Below are positions 41,321 through 55,900 of a stretch of DNA of 64,000 nucleotides, in pieces; the stretch's first letter is position 1, and each line of letters starts with the position of its first letter. The notes beneath the pieces are model-generated. The model worked only from the letters and a program-made list of their open reading frames with translations. It had not been told where the DNA came from and did not search any database. This DNA is from Calonectria ilicicola. Taxonomy: Eukaryota; Ascomycota; Sordariomycetes; Hypocreales; Nectriaceae. The position numbers and the translations under genes were made by a program. The DNA is taken from assembly GCA_020809705.1 (NCBI GenBank), contig CP085830.1:744001-808000 (forward strand), given 5' to 3'.

Positions 41321-43999
41321 ATGAATATGAGTGCCGACGAGCGGGGATCAACCAACGGCCATGCAAATGGCCAATGCACCAACGGGGACGAGATGTGCCG
41401 AGGACTGCATTCTGATAATACACCGAATAAAGGTCCCCATTACGTGCCAAGCCGGAATGAAATCTCGCATTACTGGAAGAATGCGCTTGCCAACTGCGAA
41501 TGTTGTCCATTCCCAGCGCTTCCAACATCTGTGAAGCAGGCCTGCGCGGACAATGTTGTTGAGCACCAATTCCAGTTCCAGGACCCAAAAGTTCCGGGCA
41601 TCACAATCCAAACTATCATTTTCGCTGCATGGGCTTTGATTGTGAGTCGTGCGACCAGCACCGAAGATGTTATTTTTGGTGTCTCGAGGATGGACGGGAA
41701 CGCTACGTCTGCCGTCCCGTTGCGGGTTCAGCCGAGACATGGCCAGACTGTTTCTGATTACTTGAAGTTGTTGCAAAAACAAGCGATGGATCTGGAGCCC
41801 TTTGAGCGCACAGATCTGCAACAAATCATTTCCATGTGTCCCCAAGCTCAGCAAGCATTGCCCTTTCAAACAGCACTGGTTATGCATGAGAAGGAGGATG
41901 GAAAGACACGGGATACAACCAGCGGGCGTCAAAGCCTCTCCCAGGTGGCTGGGGGCTATCCATTTGCTTTAGTGCATGAGTTTTGGCCTGGTGCGGATCA
42001 AACCACGGTAAAAACTAGCTTTGACCCAAGAGTCATTGATTTACCCATGGTGGACGGGCTTCTGCGACGACTGGCCCTAGTTGTTGGTCAGATGACTGAT
42101 GCATGCTCGGACAAAACGATCAATGATATCCGAATGGCCACGGAGGGCGATCTTAATAAAATTTGGAATTGGAATGCCAGTGTTCCTCAACCTGGCCTGA
42201 AATGCGCCCGTGAGCTATTCGAAATACAGGTGTTGACTCAGTCAGAGGCGTTGGCTATCTGTGCTTGGGACGGTGAGCTTACATATGGCGAACTCAACCA
42301 GCTTTCCACCACATTGGCGTCCCGGCTTGTTGGGCTTGGGGTCGCTTCAGGTGTAATCGTCCCGCTTCTGTTTGAGAAATCCATGTGGACAACTGTTGCC
42401 GTAATGGCGGTTCTTAAAGCAGGCGGAGCCTTTGTGATACTCGATCCCGCTCTTCCAGAGCAGCGACTCATAAATGCTGCACAGCAAGTGGGGGCCGACA
42501 AAATTCTTTGTTCTTCTCCAGCCTACGGAACAGCAGTAAAGCTTGCAAAGAATGCAATAGCGATTGACCACGATTTCTTCTCTCAACCCGAGGAAGGTCA
42601 GCAGGAATTATTGCCTTATGACATCTCCTCCTTAGCCTATGTGGTTTTCACTTCTGGAAGTACCGGTACACCCAAGGGTGTCATGATTGGCCATCAGAAC
42701 CTTGCTTCAGCCCTTCACCACCAGCCTAGTCATTTGGGCCTAAAACCAGGATCAAGAGTGTTTGACTTCTCTGCCTACAGTTTTGACATGAGCATTTACA
42801 ACCTCTTCGCCACTCTCTGCACTGGAGGCTGTTTATGTGTTCCCAACGAACAAGATCGTCAAAACGATCTGTCTGGAGCACTGGCCAAATTCCAGTCTAA
42901 CTTTGTTATCTTTACACCATCCATTGCCCAATATCTTTCGCTTGACAATCTCCCAAATCTCGAAACTGTATTATTTATTGGCGAGGCTTTAAAGTTGAAT
43001 CACTTCTCGTCTTGGTGGGGTAGGATTCGTGTAATTAATACGTACGGGCCAGCTGAGTGTACTCCCATCAGCACTATTAACCACATGGCAACCAATGAAC
43101 ACGAGACCTTGGGCATCGGAAAAGGCACCGGGTCGATTCCTTGGGTCGTGGATCCTGAGAATCACCATTTGTTAGTTCCTGTTGGCAGTGTTGGCGAGTT
43201 GCTACTTGAAGGACCCTGTGTGGGTAAAGGATATCTCGGAGATGAAGAAAAAACGAATCGGGCATTTATTAATGATCCCAAGTGGCTACTAAAAGGTTCT
43301 CCTGAGAGGCTTGGGAGACATGGCAGGCTTTACAAAACTGGCGATCTGGTAAAGAACAATCCAGACGGCACCTTGGCGTTTGTTGGCCGGAAGGATGCTC
43401 AGGTCAAGATCAATGGGCAACGAGTTGAGCTTGGAGAGATTGAGCACTGGGTTCGTAAATGCATCCCAGAGGTCATTCAAGTTGCTGTTGATCTCATTGT
43501 ACCAAATGGGGAAACCGCAAGACCTACGTTAGCTGCTTTTCTCCAGGTCAATGGTGTATCAGAGTTTGATCTCGCCAAGCCTCATCCAGTCTCCACCAAG
43601 ATCGAAGAGACATTAACACATCACCTGCCCCGATATATGATGCCGAGTGTATTCTTTTATATAGAACAAATCCCATTGACACCTACAGGCAAGAGGAATA
43701 GGAGGAGGTTGCAAGAAATCGGTGGCTTGTTTTCCAGTCACGAGCTAGCAAGCATTCAGTTGGGAATGCAGAAATCACGCGAATGCCCCATCACCGAGAT
43801 GGAGAGGCAACTGCAAAGTATTTGGGCATCCGTTCTGAATATCGAACCTGGAAAGATCGGGCTGAAAGATAGCTTCTTTCGACTTGGCGGAAGCTCTATC
43901 GATGCAATGAAAGTCGTCAGCAAGGCTCGTGAAATTGGCATCGAGCTGACTGTCGCCGATATTTTCCGCTTGATGAGCCTTGGTGCTGTGGCCGGTCAA
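41321..43999 (+). other. NRPS module 1: truncated starter C, A1, T1
   Basis: After a ~45-residue Asn/Gly-rich leader comes only the C-terminal half of a condensation domain (SHYWKNAL..., FAAWALIVSRATSTEDVIFG) with no HHxxxDG. It also lacks the GRNAPVPDIDxMxGPxIATVP segment present in C2 and C4. A1 (FTSGSTGTPKG near 42640) gives specificity-position residues D-M-Y-F-L-I-T-P-I when aligned to GrsA positions 235-331. Its A10 reads TGKRNRRRL instead of the usual TGKxDR, keeping the lysine. T1 is LGGSSI near 43883. The module should load the first residue. Confidence 0.85.
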
Positions 44000-46900
44000 T
44001 GCAGAGTGCCCACAGATAACACTCAAGAGGAAATACTACCATTCAGTCTCATGGGAGAGGAATTTAATGCTCTCTCTCTTCATGACCCCCAGCTCAAATC
44101 CATGCGGATCCAGGACGCCTATCCCTGTACACCACTCCAAGAAGGTCTCTTCTCATTGTCTATCAAATCACCAGGAGATTACGTCATGCAAAACGTACTG
44201 GAACTTTCCCCTGATGTCTCAATAAGCCGATTCTGCGATGCTTGGCAACAGGTTGCTCGCAACACTGACGTGCTGAGAACGAGAATGACCCAATACAAAC
44301 ACAATTTGATTCAAGTGGTTGTGGATGAAGATATACATTGGATCGAAGCAACGAGTTTAGACAACTATCTCCAATCCGATAAGGAAATTCCCATTGCTTT
44401 GGCTGAACAAACTACCCGTTACGCGATAATTAGGGATTCGGCTACGTCGCAAAGGTGGTTTGTGTTGACAATTCACCATGCGTTGTATGACGGCTGGTCG
44501 CTTCCGCTGATCATTGACAAAGTCAATGGATGTTATAAGGGTCAAAGATTAAAGCCCGAGGTCAAATTCAACAGATTTGTGAAATACATCAAAAACCAAG
44601 ATCAAGATGAGGCAGAAGGCTTCTGGCGAAAAACTCTAGACGGTTACAACGATACGCCTTTCCCAGCCCTGCCAGCCTCCATACAGAAGCCAACACCAGA
44701 CAAGACGATTGATCGGCGGTTCCCAGTTTCTAAGTATACATCATCTGATATTACAACCTCTACTTTAATACGCTCTGCATGGGCCTTGATCGCAGGCTGC
44801 ATGGCCAATTCTGATGACGTCCTCTTCGGTACTACGGTGATAGGTAGAAATGCCCCAGTCCCTGATATCGATGAGATGTTGGGACCTACAATTGCGACAG
44901 TTCCTATCCGAACAAAATTGTCCAAAGGCATGAAGATTTCTGATTATTTGAACACCGTTCAAAGTCACTTCTCCGAAATGATTCCCTATGAACAAACTGG
45001 ACTGCAGCAAATAGCCGATGTATCCGCAGAAGCCATGCAGGCCTGCGCATTTCAGACATTGTTGATTGTTCAACCTCAAGTCAGCAACAACTTGGATTCT
45101 CTTGGAAAGTGGCAACAAAATGAGCAGCTGGAATTGGTCAACACTTACGCTCTTGTGGTTGAGTTGGAACTTGGAGCTGAGATCGTAGCCACTGCTAGGT
45201 TCGACTCGAGGATTGTTGAGCCCTGGATAGTAGAGCAAATGCTGGAGCAACTCGAATCTGTTGTGGCGCAACTGGAAGATGCTGATTTCGAGACGAGAAT
45301 TTCTGACATTAAGTTGATCACCGAGCGCCAGTTGGATAAGATCTGGGAGTGGAATGCCGACACTCCGACCCCACTTGGACGGTGCGCACATGAATTGATT
45401 GAAGAATCCGTTAAGTCTCAGCCTGACTCTTCTGCTGTGAGTGCTTGGGACGGGCAGCTCACCTACAGCGAGCTTGATGACTTAGCCTCGAGATTGGCAA
45501 CCAACCTTGTGGAATATGGAGTTGGACCAGATGTGCTGGTGCCGCTATGCTTTGAGAAATCAATGTGGACCCCTGTAGCAATTCTTGCGGTGCTAAAAGC
45601 AGGAGGTGGCTTTGTCTTGCTAGATAGAGCCCTCCCAACACAACGACTGCAGTCGATCGTGGACCAAACGGGCACTAAATTCGTTGTCTCATCAACCGCT
45701 AATATGTCTTTCAGCTCGCAATTGGCAGAAAGAATAATCGAAGTGGGCCAGAACACAGTGAGCAGTTTGAAGCCTCTTATAAGCAAATCGATGTCTTCTC
45801 AGGCTGCCTCAACAGCTATGTGTGCAGTCTTTACTTCAGGAAGTACCGGTGTCCCAAAGGGCGTCGTCCTAACACACGACAATTTCTGCTCTGGCCTGAA
45901 GTACCAGTCGTCTCTTCTTGGATTTACCAAAGGCTCAAGGGTCTACGACTTTGCTTCATATTCTTTCGATATTGCTATACATAACGCAATTGCAACCTTT
46001 GTGACTGGAGGATGCTTGTGCATCCCGTCTGATGAAGATCGCAAAAACAATATTAGCGACTCCATTGCAGCTATGAAGGCCACAATCGTTGACGTCACGC
46101 CTTCAGTAGCGCAGTTGATTGACTTGGTCAAAGTTCCAGACCTGAAGACGCTTATTCTTGCCGGTGAGGCTGTCTCAGTCGATACCGCTGCGCGATGGTG
46201 GGGAAAGGCCCATGTTATCAACGCTTATGGGCCTGCTGAATGTGGAATCAGCACAGTAAATGCTACTGCCTGCAGGCCTGAAGACTGTGTTCATATTGGA
46301 AAAGGTGCTGGCCTTTTGACTTGGGTTGTAGACCCAGAGAACCATCATGCTCTTGTCCCACCCGGGTGCATTGGTGAACTGCTGCTGGAAGGACCTCTTG
46401 TTGGCCGCGGCTACCTGAATGAACCAGAAAAGACAGCTGCTGTATTTATATCGGATCCAGTTTGGATGCAGACGGGCTCTACCTCTTGCCCCGGACGAGG
46501 CGGACGACTGTATAAGACGGGAGACCTAGTGCGGTACAACCACGATGGAAGTCTGTTGTACCTAGGACGTAAAGATGCTCAGGTTAAGATCCGCGGTCAA
46601 CGAGTGGAGCTCGACGAAGTTGAGCATCGTCTCCGTGAATGTCTACACCATTCTGAGCAGGTGTGCGCGGAAGTCATTGTGCCTCAGGGTCAGCAGTCAA
46701 CTCCACTGCTTGCAGCTTTCATTCAGATCAGTACAGAGCAACCACATCCTGTAATGGGTCCCATTTCGGTCGATCTGGAAACCCAGCTTGCACAAACTTT
46801 GCCAAATCACATGATCCCCTCGGTTTTGATTTCCATGCGCAAGCTTCCAATGGGGGTAACTGAAAAGATAGACCGAAAGCAACTACGCGAGATTGGTGGT

Positions 46901-49900
46901 TGCTTTACTGCCCAGGAAATCGCAAATTTACAGACCTCTGCACAAGGCCCGAAAAAACAACCTAAGACTGACATGGAACGGCAAATCCAGCAGCTCTGGG
47001 CGCAAGTACTCAAAATTGATCCAGAGGTCATTGGGCTGGATGACAGTTTCCTTCAGCTTGGAGGCAACTCGATCATCGCAATGAGGCTTGCGGGTGAGGC
47101 GAAGCAGGTGGGAATCAACCTGACAGTCGCGGATTTATTTCGACATCCGAGGTTACATGAAGTCGCAAGCCGAGCTTCTGTAGCCGACCAACTATTGAAT
47201 ACTATCCCAAGAGTCGAGGAGGGTGGCCCTACGAAACAATCCTTTGCTCAAGAACGTTTGTGGTTTGTAGACCAGCTGCATCCTGGATTGACCTGGTACC
47301 TACTACCCTATGCTGCACGTGTCCGTGGAAAACTTGACATTGATGCTCTCAATGCTGCACTAGTAGCTCTTGAATTTCGCCATGAGACTTTGCGGACGAC
47401 TTTCTTGACCCGCGATGGTGCAGGCTTTCAGGAAGTTCATGCACCTGGAAGAACAAGAGTCAAAGTTATTAACGTGCACGATGCCACAGAGGACCAGGTA
47501 GTGCAGGCTGTCAGAAAAGAGCAAGAAACTCCTTTTGACCTGAGAGTAGAGCCTGGTTTGAGGGTCCATCTATATCGTCTCGGGGCCACCGAATTCATTC
47601 TAACCATTTTAATGCATCACATCGTATGTGATGGATGGTCAATCGATATTTTGCGCAAGGAACTGGCAGTCTTCTATTCGGCCGCGCTTAGGGGGTTGGA
47701 CCCACTATCTACGGTCAAGCCTCTGCCGATTCAATACCAAGATTACTCTGTGTGGCAAAAGGAAGAACACCAAAAAGCAGAACACCAATGCCAACTTGAG
47801 TACTGGGTGGAAAAATTGGAAACAAGTCGACCAGCCGAATTTCTGTATGATAAGCCTCGGCCCGCTGCACTCTCAGGCAGAGCAGACATAAAAACGATGA
47901 GAATTGAAGGGTCGTTGTTTGCGAAGCTACAGAAGACTTGTGGTCAACTTCAAGCTACACCATTTGCCGTTCTACTTGCTGCATTTAGGGCTACTCATTA
48001 TCGAATGACCGGCCAGGTGGATGCGACGATCGGCTATCCCAACGCCAATCGCAAGCAATGGGAATTAAAGAATCTCATTGGCTTCTTTGTTAATCTGCAA
48101 TGCATACGCATTCAGCTTGAAGAGGAATCCTTTGAAGAATTGGTCAAGCAGGTCCAAGAAAAAATAGTCGATTCATTTGATAACCAGGATGTGCCCTTTG
48201 ATAACATCGTTGCTAAACTACAAAAGCAAAGGGACCTTTCTCGACACCCTCTTGTGCAACTTGCCTTCGCGGTGCACTCACAACTCGATTTAGGACACTT
48301 CAAGCTTGAAGGACTTGAAATGGAAAATTTGGATCAATCTGAAGCGTCACAATTTGATCTTGAATTTCACTTTTTCCAAGAGAAGAATGCTTTACGTGGC
48401 GAAGTATACTACTCAACCGACATCTTTCTACCAGAAACCATTGATAGCATGCTCTCTATCTTTAGAAATATTTTAATTGCGGCTTTGGATGAACCCAAAC
48501 AACCAATTTCATTGCTGCGATTGCTAGACGAAAACGCCTGCTCTATCCTGAATTCCATGGGGCTAATGCAAGAGCAGCTCAACTATCCGCGAGATTCCAG
48601 CGTGGTGGATCTTTTCAGCCAACAAGTAGGTTCTTGTCCTTCGAGGATAGCTGTCAAGGATTCTACTTCCGAATTATCATACGCCCAACTTGATGTGCTC
48701 TCTGACAATCTGGCATCTTGGCTACGCGGTCAATCGCTGAAACCAGAGACATTGGTGGGTGTGTTTTTTGACCGATGTTGCGAGGCAATTGTGGCGTTCC
48801 TCGGCATTCTTAAGGCTAACTTGGCGTACCTGCCACTGGATGTCAAGACCCCCGTGAGCCGAATGGAAACTATCCTTTCTTCCGTAGAAGGCCGCAAGAT
48901 TATTCTGTTTCCAAAAAACGCCAAGCTTCCTGCTTTGAATCTACAAGACATAGAGTTTGTCGAGGTTTCGCAAATCGTGGATGAGAACAAGAGTGAAGGC
49001 GATGCATTAGCACCAGTCGCTAATACTATGCCTTCACCTACGAGTCTTGCCTATGTTATGTTCACCTCTGGCTCAACAGGCAAGCCAAAAGGAGTAATGG
49101 CAGAGCATCGAGGCATTGTCCGACTCGCAAAAGGCAACATGGCTGATTATTTGCCTAACGCCACCATCATGTGCCACATGTCAAATGTTGCCTTTGATGC
49201 TGCGACATGGGAGATTTATTCTGCCCTGCTTAACGGTGGCACATTGGTCTGCATTGACAGCTTGGTAGTACTGGACTTGAAACGGTTTGCGGATACGCTG
49301 GTTCGCGAAAAGATTACATCTGCCGTTTTCACGACAGCATTTTTGAAGGAAATCCTACAAGAATATCCGCAATCTGTCAATGATATTACCGCGTTGCTTA
49401 GCGGTGGTGATCGACTCGACCCGCATGATGTGCTGTTGGCTAAGAAGATGATGAAGATGGGTCAAATGATTAATGCTTACGGTCCGACTGAAAATACATC
49501 AGCCAGCGCAATTTACTGTGTCCCTGATGGAGAAAGCCTAACAAATGGTGTCCCAATTGGACGAGCTATTACCGGTTCTGGTGCATATGTCATGGATCCT
49601 CAGCAACAACTGGTCCCTCTGGGCGTCCTAGGAGAGCTGGTGCTGACAGGAGATGGTGTTTCTCGTGGTTATACTGATCCCGAAAGGAACATTGACCGTT
49701 TCATCACTGTCTCAATCGCTGGCAAGACTGTTAGGGCATACCGAACTGGAGACTATGTACGATATCGACCAGTTGATGGACAACTGGAGTACTTTGGCCG
49801 GATCGATCAACAAGTCAAGATCCGAGGCCATCGTGTTGAAATAGGAGAGATCGAGCAGGCTCTGCGTAATCACAACTCGGTTACCGACGCTGTGGTAGTA

Positions 49901-52900
49901 TTGCATAAAGATGGCCAAAATACCCAACTCGCCGGCTTCGTCACAGTCAGCAAGGTCAACGAAGTTGATGGGATGGATGAAACAGATCAGGTCCAAGTGC
50001 ACGATCTGCAAAAGATGCTCAAGTCTCAATTACCTCCCTATATGATCCCTCAGTCAATCAATATCTTGGAAAAAATGCCGATCAATAAGAACGGCAAGGT
50101 TGATCGTCAAGCGCTCCAGGCCATGACACCTAAGGGACCACCAGGCACGTCATCTGCTCGGCAGCCAACGACGGAGGTGGAACACCAGTTGCAAGAAGTA
50201 TGGGGACGCATACTTAATGTTGATGCTCTCTCGATTGGATTGGACGACAACTTCTTCCAACTTGGCGGTCACTCTATCACAGCAATGAAGCTTGTGAGTG
50301 AAGCCCGAAAGATTGGACTGTCACTTGAGGTAGCCGATATTTTCCGACAGCAAACACTGCAGTTGGTTGCTAGCCAGGCGAAAAAACCTAGTTCGAAGGA
50401 AATCGAGACTTTGAAGCCATTTGAATTGATTGGGATTGGCCAAAGCACCGAGTTAGTCCTTGACGAGATATCATCTCAATATGGCCTTTCTCTGGGATCA
50501 ATCGAGGATGCCTATCCCTGCACACCTCTTCAGGAAGGAATCTTTACGCTGTCCCTCAAACGTCCCGGAGACTACATCAACCAAGCTACTCTTGAATTGC
50601 CTGAAGATTTATCGCTCACTTTATTCTGCGAGGCATGGGAGAAGGCGGTTAGTGCATTACCTATCCTTCGAACCAGGATAATTGAGCATCACTCGTTGGG
50701 TTTGCTCCAGATCACGCTAGATGATTCAATCAAGTGGGCAAGTGGGTCTTGTCTCAATACCTACCTTGAAGCCGACAGAGTCAATCCCATGAGCCTTGGC
50801 GACCGACTTTCCCGTTATGCATTAATTGGAGACAACAAGGACAAGCCCAAGTACTTTGTCTGGACTTTACACCACGCTCTATATGACGGTTGGTCGTTGC
50901 AACTGATTCTTAAAGCGGTCAATGCGGCATTCCAAGGAATGGATATAGAGCGAGGGCCCCAGCTTCAGAAGTTTGTCAAGTATGTCATGGAGAAGGATGA
51001 AGAACAGACAAGCGCCTACTGGCAAAACGCCTTGGGCAATTCTGAATCCGCAATATTCCCATCTCTGCCACGCTCTGTCCAACAGCCCGCAGCGGACACA
51101 GTAATTGAGCAATCGCTTTCACACATTGCACCTAGCCAAGATGTGACAGCGGCAACTCAGATTCATGCTGCCTGGGCCCTTGTTGTAGGAAGAATGACCA
51201 ACAGTGACGATGTTACATTTGGTGTCACATTATCTGGAAGAAATGCCCCAGTCGTCGATATTGATCAGATGATAGTTCCTGCTATCGCCACAGTTCCATT
51301 CCGAGTTAAATTCTCTGACGACCAATCGCTTTCGGACTATCTTCAGTCAGTGCAACGGCAAGCTATTGATATGGTCCCCTTTGAGCAAACAGGAATCCAT
51401 AAAATTTCCCGGCTCTCCTCTGGCTGTCAGCATGCGTGCACATTCCAAACTCTGATTCTTGTACAACTCCAAGACCCTCAAGCCGAATGCAATGACGCGT
51501 TCGGAAAGTGGGAAGAGTCAGAACAGACGCAGTGGTTCAATACCTATGGCTTGGTGATCGAAGTCTTTCCAGGCCCGGACCATCTTGTGGCCAAAGCAAG
51601 CTTTGACTCCAAAGTCATTGAGCGATGGGTAGTGGAAGCTCTTCTTGAGCGCCTTGATTTCGTTTTGATGCAGATGCAACAGAGCGGTCATGCCCAAACC
51701 ATTTCCGAAATTGAGATGGTGACTCAAAAGGATGCAAAGAAAATTTGGGCTTGGAACCATTCAGTTCCGAGCTTGGTGGACTCCTGCGTTGATGAAATGG
51801 TTGAAAAGCAGGCCATTGCTGATCCAGACGCATTAGCGGTGCATGCTTGGGATGGAGATCTCACTTACAGCCAATTGGACTACTATGCATCAGGACTCGC
51901 CAATAGGCTTTTGAAAGAGGGAGTGAAACCAGATTCTCTCGTTCCCCTCTGCTTTGAAAAGTCAAAATGGACGCCAGTCGCAGCCCTGGCCGTCTTGAAA
52001 GCCGGCGGTGCTTTTGCTCTACTTGATCCGACACTACCAGAGCAGCGCCTAAATTCCACCGTGCAACAGCTCGGATCTCGGGTGATACTTTCATCCACAG
52101 CGAATCTAGGCCTCAGTTCGCGTCTTGCGAGTATAGTTGTGGAAGTCTCGGAGGACTCACTAAAGACTCTTAACAAATGTGGGAGGAGGCGAGAGCCTCA
52201 AGCAGCTTCCACTGCGATGTATGTGGTTTTCACTTCAGGAAGCACGGGGCTTCCCAAAGGAGTGATTGTGACCCATGCAAACTTTGCTTCTGTGTCTCAC
52301 CATCAATCAGACATCATTGGCTATGATAAAGCCTCCAAGGTCTTTGATTTTGCTTCCTACGCATTCGATGTATCGGTTTACAATATTTTTGTGACTTTCC
52401 TCAATGGAGGCTGCTTGTGTATTCCATCAGATGCTGATCGCAAAGGCAATATTGCCAAAGCGATTACCGACATGCGAGTAACGATTGCTGAGTTTACGCC
52501 GTCTGTCGCTAGGCTGATCGAGCCTCGTTTGGTTCCAGGGCTCAAAACTCTCATGTTTGGTGGTGAAGCTGTTAATCCCAGCGATGCAGCCCGATGGTGT
52601 GGAAAAGCACGCGTCCTGAACACATATGGTCCGGCTGAATGCACTGTCACTAGCACTATCAATGTATGCTCTAATCCTGAGGATCCTCCGCACATTGGCA
52701 CGGGAGCAGGCGCGACGACTTGGGTAGTCCATCCAAGCAACCATAGCTGTCTACTGCCTCCAGGTTGTATCGGAGAGCTACTTCTTGAGGGACCCCTTGT
52801 TGCCCGCGGATACCTTAATGACCAGGAAAAGACTGCAGCGGCATTTATTGATGATCCTTCATGGCTGTTGCGCGGTGGCCCTGGCCGCACGGGACGAAAA

Positions 52901-55900
52901 GGCAGGCTTTACAAAACAGGAGACTTAGTTCGATATCGAAAAGATGGCTCCCTGGAATTTATTGGGCGAAAGGATAGCCAGGTCAAAATCCATGGCCAAC
53001 GCATTGAAGTTGGCGAGATTGAGCATTGGTTGCAAGAGTACACCCCGGAGGCTTCTCGTGTTGTGGTTGAGGTCATTCATCTGAGAGACTCTGGTCCAGT
53101 ATTAGCAGCATTCCTACATGTCGATATGGAATCGAGAGACAAGAACACCCTTCATAGTATTCAAATGCTCCCGACGCCGGCAGATGTGGAAGATCAGTTA
53201 ACCCAGCATCTCCCAGCCTATATGGTACCGACGGTACTATTCCACACTTCAGAGATACCAGTCGGAAATACAGGGAAAATCGATCGCAAGAGGCTCCGCG
53301 AGATTGGCGCTTCTTTTACTTTGCAACACCTTCTGGATATGCGAAGTAGTTCACAGGGCCCAAAACGGCAACCGATATGTGAGTCAGAGCGACAGATGCA
53401 AATGATCTGGGCCCAAGTTCTGGACAAAAATCCAGATACAATTGGTCTAGACGACAGCTTCTTCCACTTGGGGGGAAACTCCATCGATGTGATGAAAGTA
53501 GTCGGGGCGGCTCGTAGAGTCGGTTTATCGCTTACCGTTGCCAGCATTTTCCAAGATCCCAGACTCCATGAAGTGGCTCGCCAGTCTCTGTCACCAACCA
53601 GCAGCTCCTCCATGATTCAGAGGACAAATATGACAGGGCCATTTGTCACATCATTTGCCCAATCTCAGTTGTTGTTTCTGGAACAGTTGTACACCGGGGT
53701 AGTTAGGTACAATATGCCTTGTATCATCCGTATCCGGGGACCCCTTCACCATGATGCTCTGAATACGGCGCTACGAGCACTGGAAACTCGACATGAAACT
53801 CTCAGGACTCGTTTCTCATCGCAAGAAGATGGAAATCTACAAATCATTCAGCCTGTGAACACTACTCCGCGTGAGATTATCGACATTTCCTCTGGCTTAG
53901 AAGATGAACTTCTATCTAAGATCCGCCAAGATGAAGTTAAACCATTTGACCTCTCAAAGGAGGCTGGATGGAGAGTTTCTATCTATAGGATGGATGAAAA
54001 TCATCACGTTCTTTCAATCATCATGCACCACATTATATCTGATGGTTGGTCGATTGAGATTCTGCGCAAGGAGCTAGGCGCATTTTACTCCATGGTAATT
54101 GCAAATCGGGACCCCCTTTCAAGTATCGAGCCTCTACCTATTCAGTATAAGGACTATTCCATTTGGCAAAAGGAACCAGAGCAGGTGCAAGAACACCGGC
54201 GACAAGAAGAATATTGGTTCAGTCAACTGGAGACAAGCCAGCCCGCTGAGCTACCCTGTGACAAGCCCCGTCCCACCACCTTGTCTGGTGACGCTGGAAT
54301 TGAATCATTCAAAATCAACGGTCATCTATACAATAAACTCCAGAATTTCTGCAAGTCAAACGGAGTGACACCATTCATGGGTCTTTTGGCTGCTTTTAGA
54401 GCCACCCAATATCGGCTCACTGGCCAAAGCAATGCCACAATTGGGTCCCTGAATGCCAATAGAGATAGATGGGAGGTCAAAGATGTTATCGGCTTCTTCG
54501 TGAATCTACAAGCCCTTCGGATTGACATCGAGGATGAGACATTTGAACAGTTAGTTCAACAGGTGCAGTCTGTTACTATCGCCTCTTTTGCCAATCAGGA
54601 TATGCCATTTGAGAACATTGTATCGAGGTTGCAAAGAGGCAGGGATATTTCACGCAATCCAATTGCTCAAATTTGTTTCTCACTTCATCCCGAGACGAAT
54701 GAAATTGAATTCCCACTGGAGGGTCTTGAGACTGAACTCATCGGACAATCAATAACGACACGATTCGACATTGAGTTCCATCTATACCAACAAGAGCGGG
54801 CCCTTCAGGGAGAAATCGTTTACTCGACAGATCTCTATGTCCCAGAAACGATGAAAAATCTCGCATCTACATTCCTCAGTGTACTTGAAGCCGCCCTCGA
54901 CCAGCCAAATACCCCAGTGTCTTCATTACCTTTGCTTACTGAGACTGCCTACTCAAAACTGAAAAATATGGGCTTGATCGAGATGCCCCGAACAGATTAC
55001 CCAAGGGACTCTAATGTTGTGGACATCTTCCGCCAGCAAGTATCCATGAATCCGGATAAAGTTGCAGTCAAGGACCAGTCAATACACCTAACCTACAGTC
55101 AATTAGACGAGCAGTCTGACGCGCTGGCTCAGTGGTTATTACAGCATGGATATGCCCCAGAGACATTGGTTGGCGTGCTTGCGAACCGCTCTTGTCACGC
55201 AATCATTGCTTTCCTTGGTATTCTAAAGGCAAATCTTGCGTATCTACCATTTGATGTGAAGATTCCAGCTGGTCGCTTCAAGGACATCCTGTCGTCTTTG
55301 CATGGCCATAAACTGGTCCTTGTTGGATCCGATGTCAGCATACCAACCACGGATCTAGACCAGGTTGAATTCGTTCCAATCCTGGAGGCATTGTCTTGTG
55401 AACTCAATTTTGGCACATTATCCGCGTCCCTTACTCCATCAGCAGCCAGCCTAGCTTACGTCATGTTTACGTCAGGTTCGACTGGCAAGCCTAAAGGCGT
55501 TATGATTGAACATCGGGGCATTGTTCGGCTTGTAAAACAAAGCAATATTTCTCAGTACTTGCCTTCCCGTGGTGCCATCTCTCATGTGTCAAGTGTTGCT
55601 TTTGATACCTCCATATGGGAAATCTATGGAGCTCTATTAAATGGTCTATCCTTGGTATGCATTGACGCTATGACCGTCTTGGACCCTCAGGCTCTGGCAC
55701 GTACACTCATTGAAGAGGATGTTCGTAGTGCGTTCTTTACACCTCTCCTACTGAAACAAATCATATCGGGGGCACCGACCGCAATTAAAGGCTTGGAAAG
55801 TCTTTATGTGGGAGGAGAGCATTTTAGCCCACTGGAGGCTCAGGCAGCCAAGAGTCTGATGGCAGGTCATGTCATCAACTCTTACGGGCCAACTGAGAAT

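Noticed and set aside
41348..41932. 194-codon minus frame overlapping the NRPS start
   Set aside because: Antisense to a clearly coding region; no domain.
44765..45391. 208-codon minus frame inside the NRPS
   Set aside because: Antisense shadow within module 2; no motif.
52378..52890. 170-codon minus frame inside the NRPS
   Set aside because: Antisense shadow of the A4 domain.
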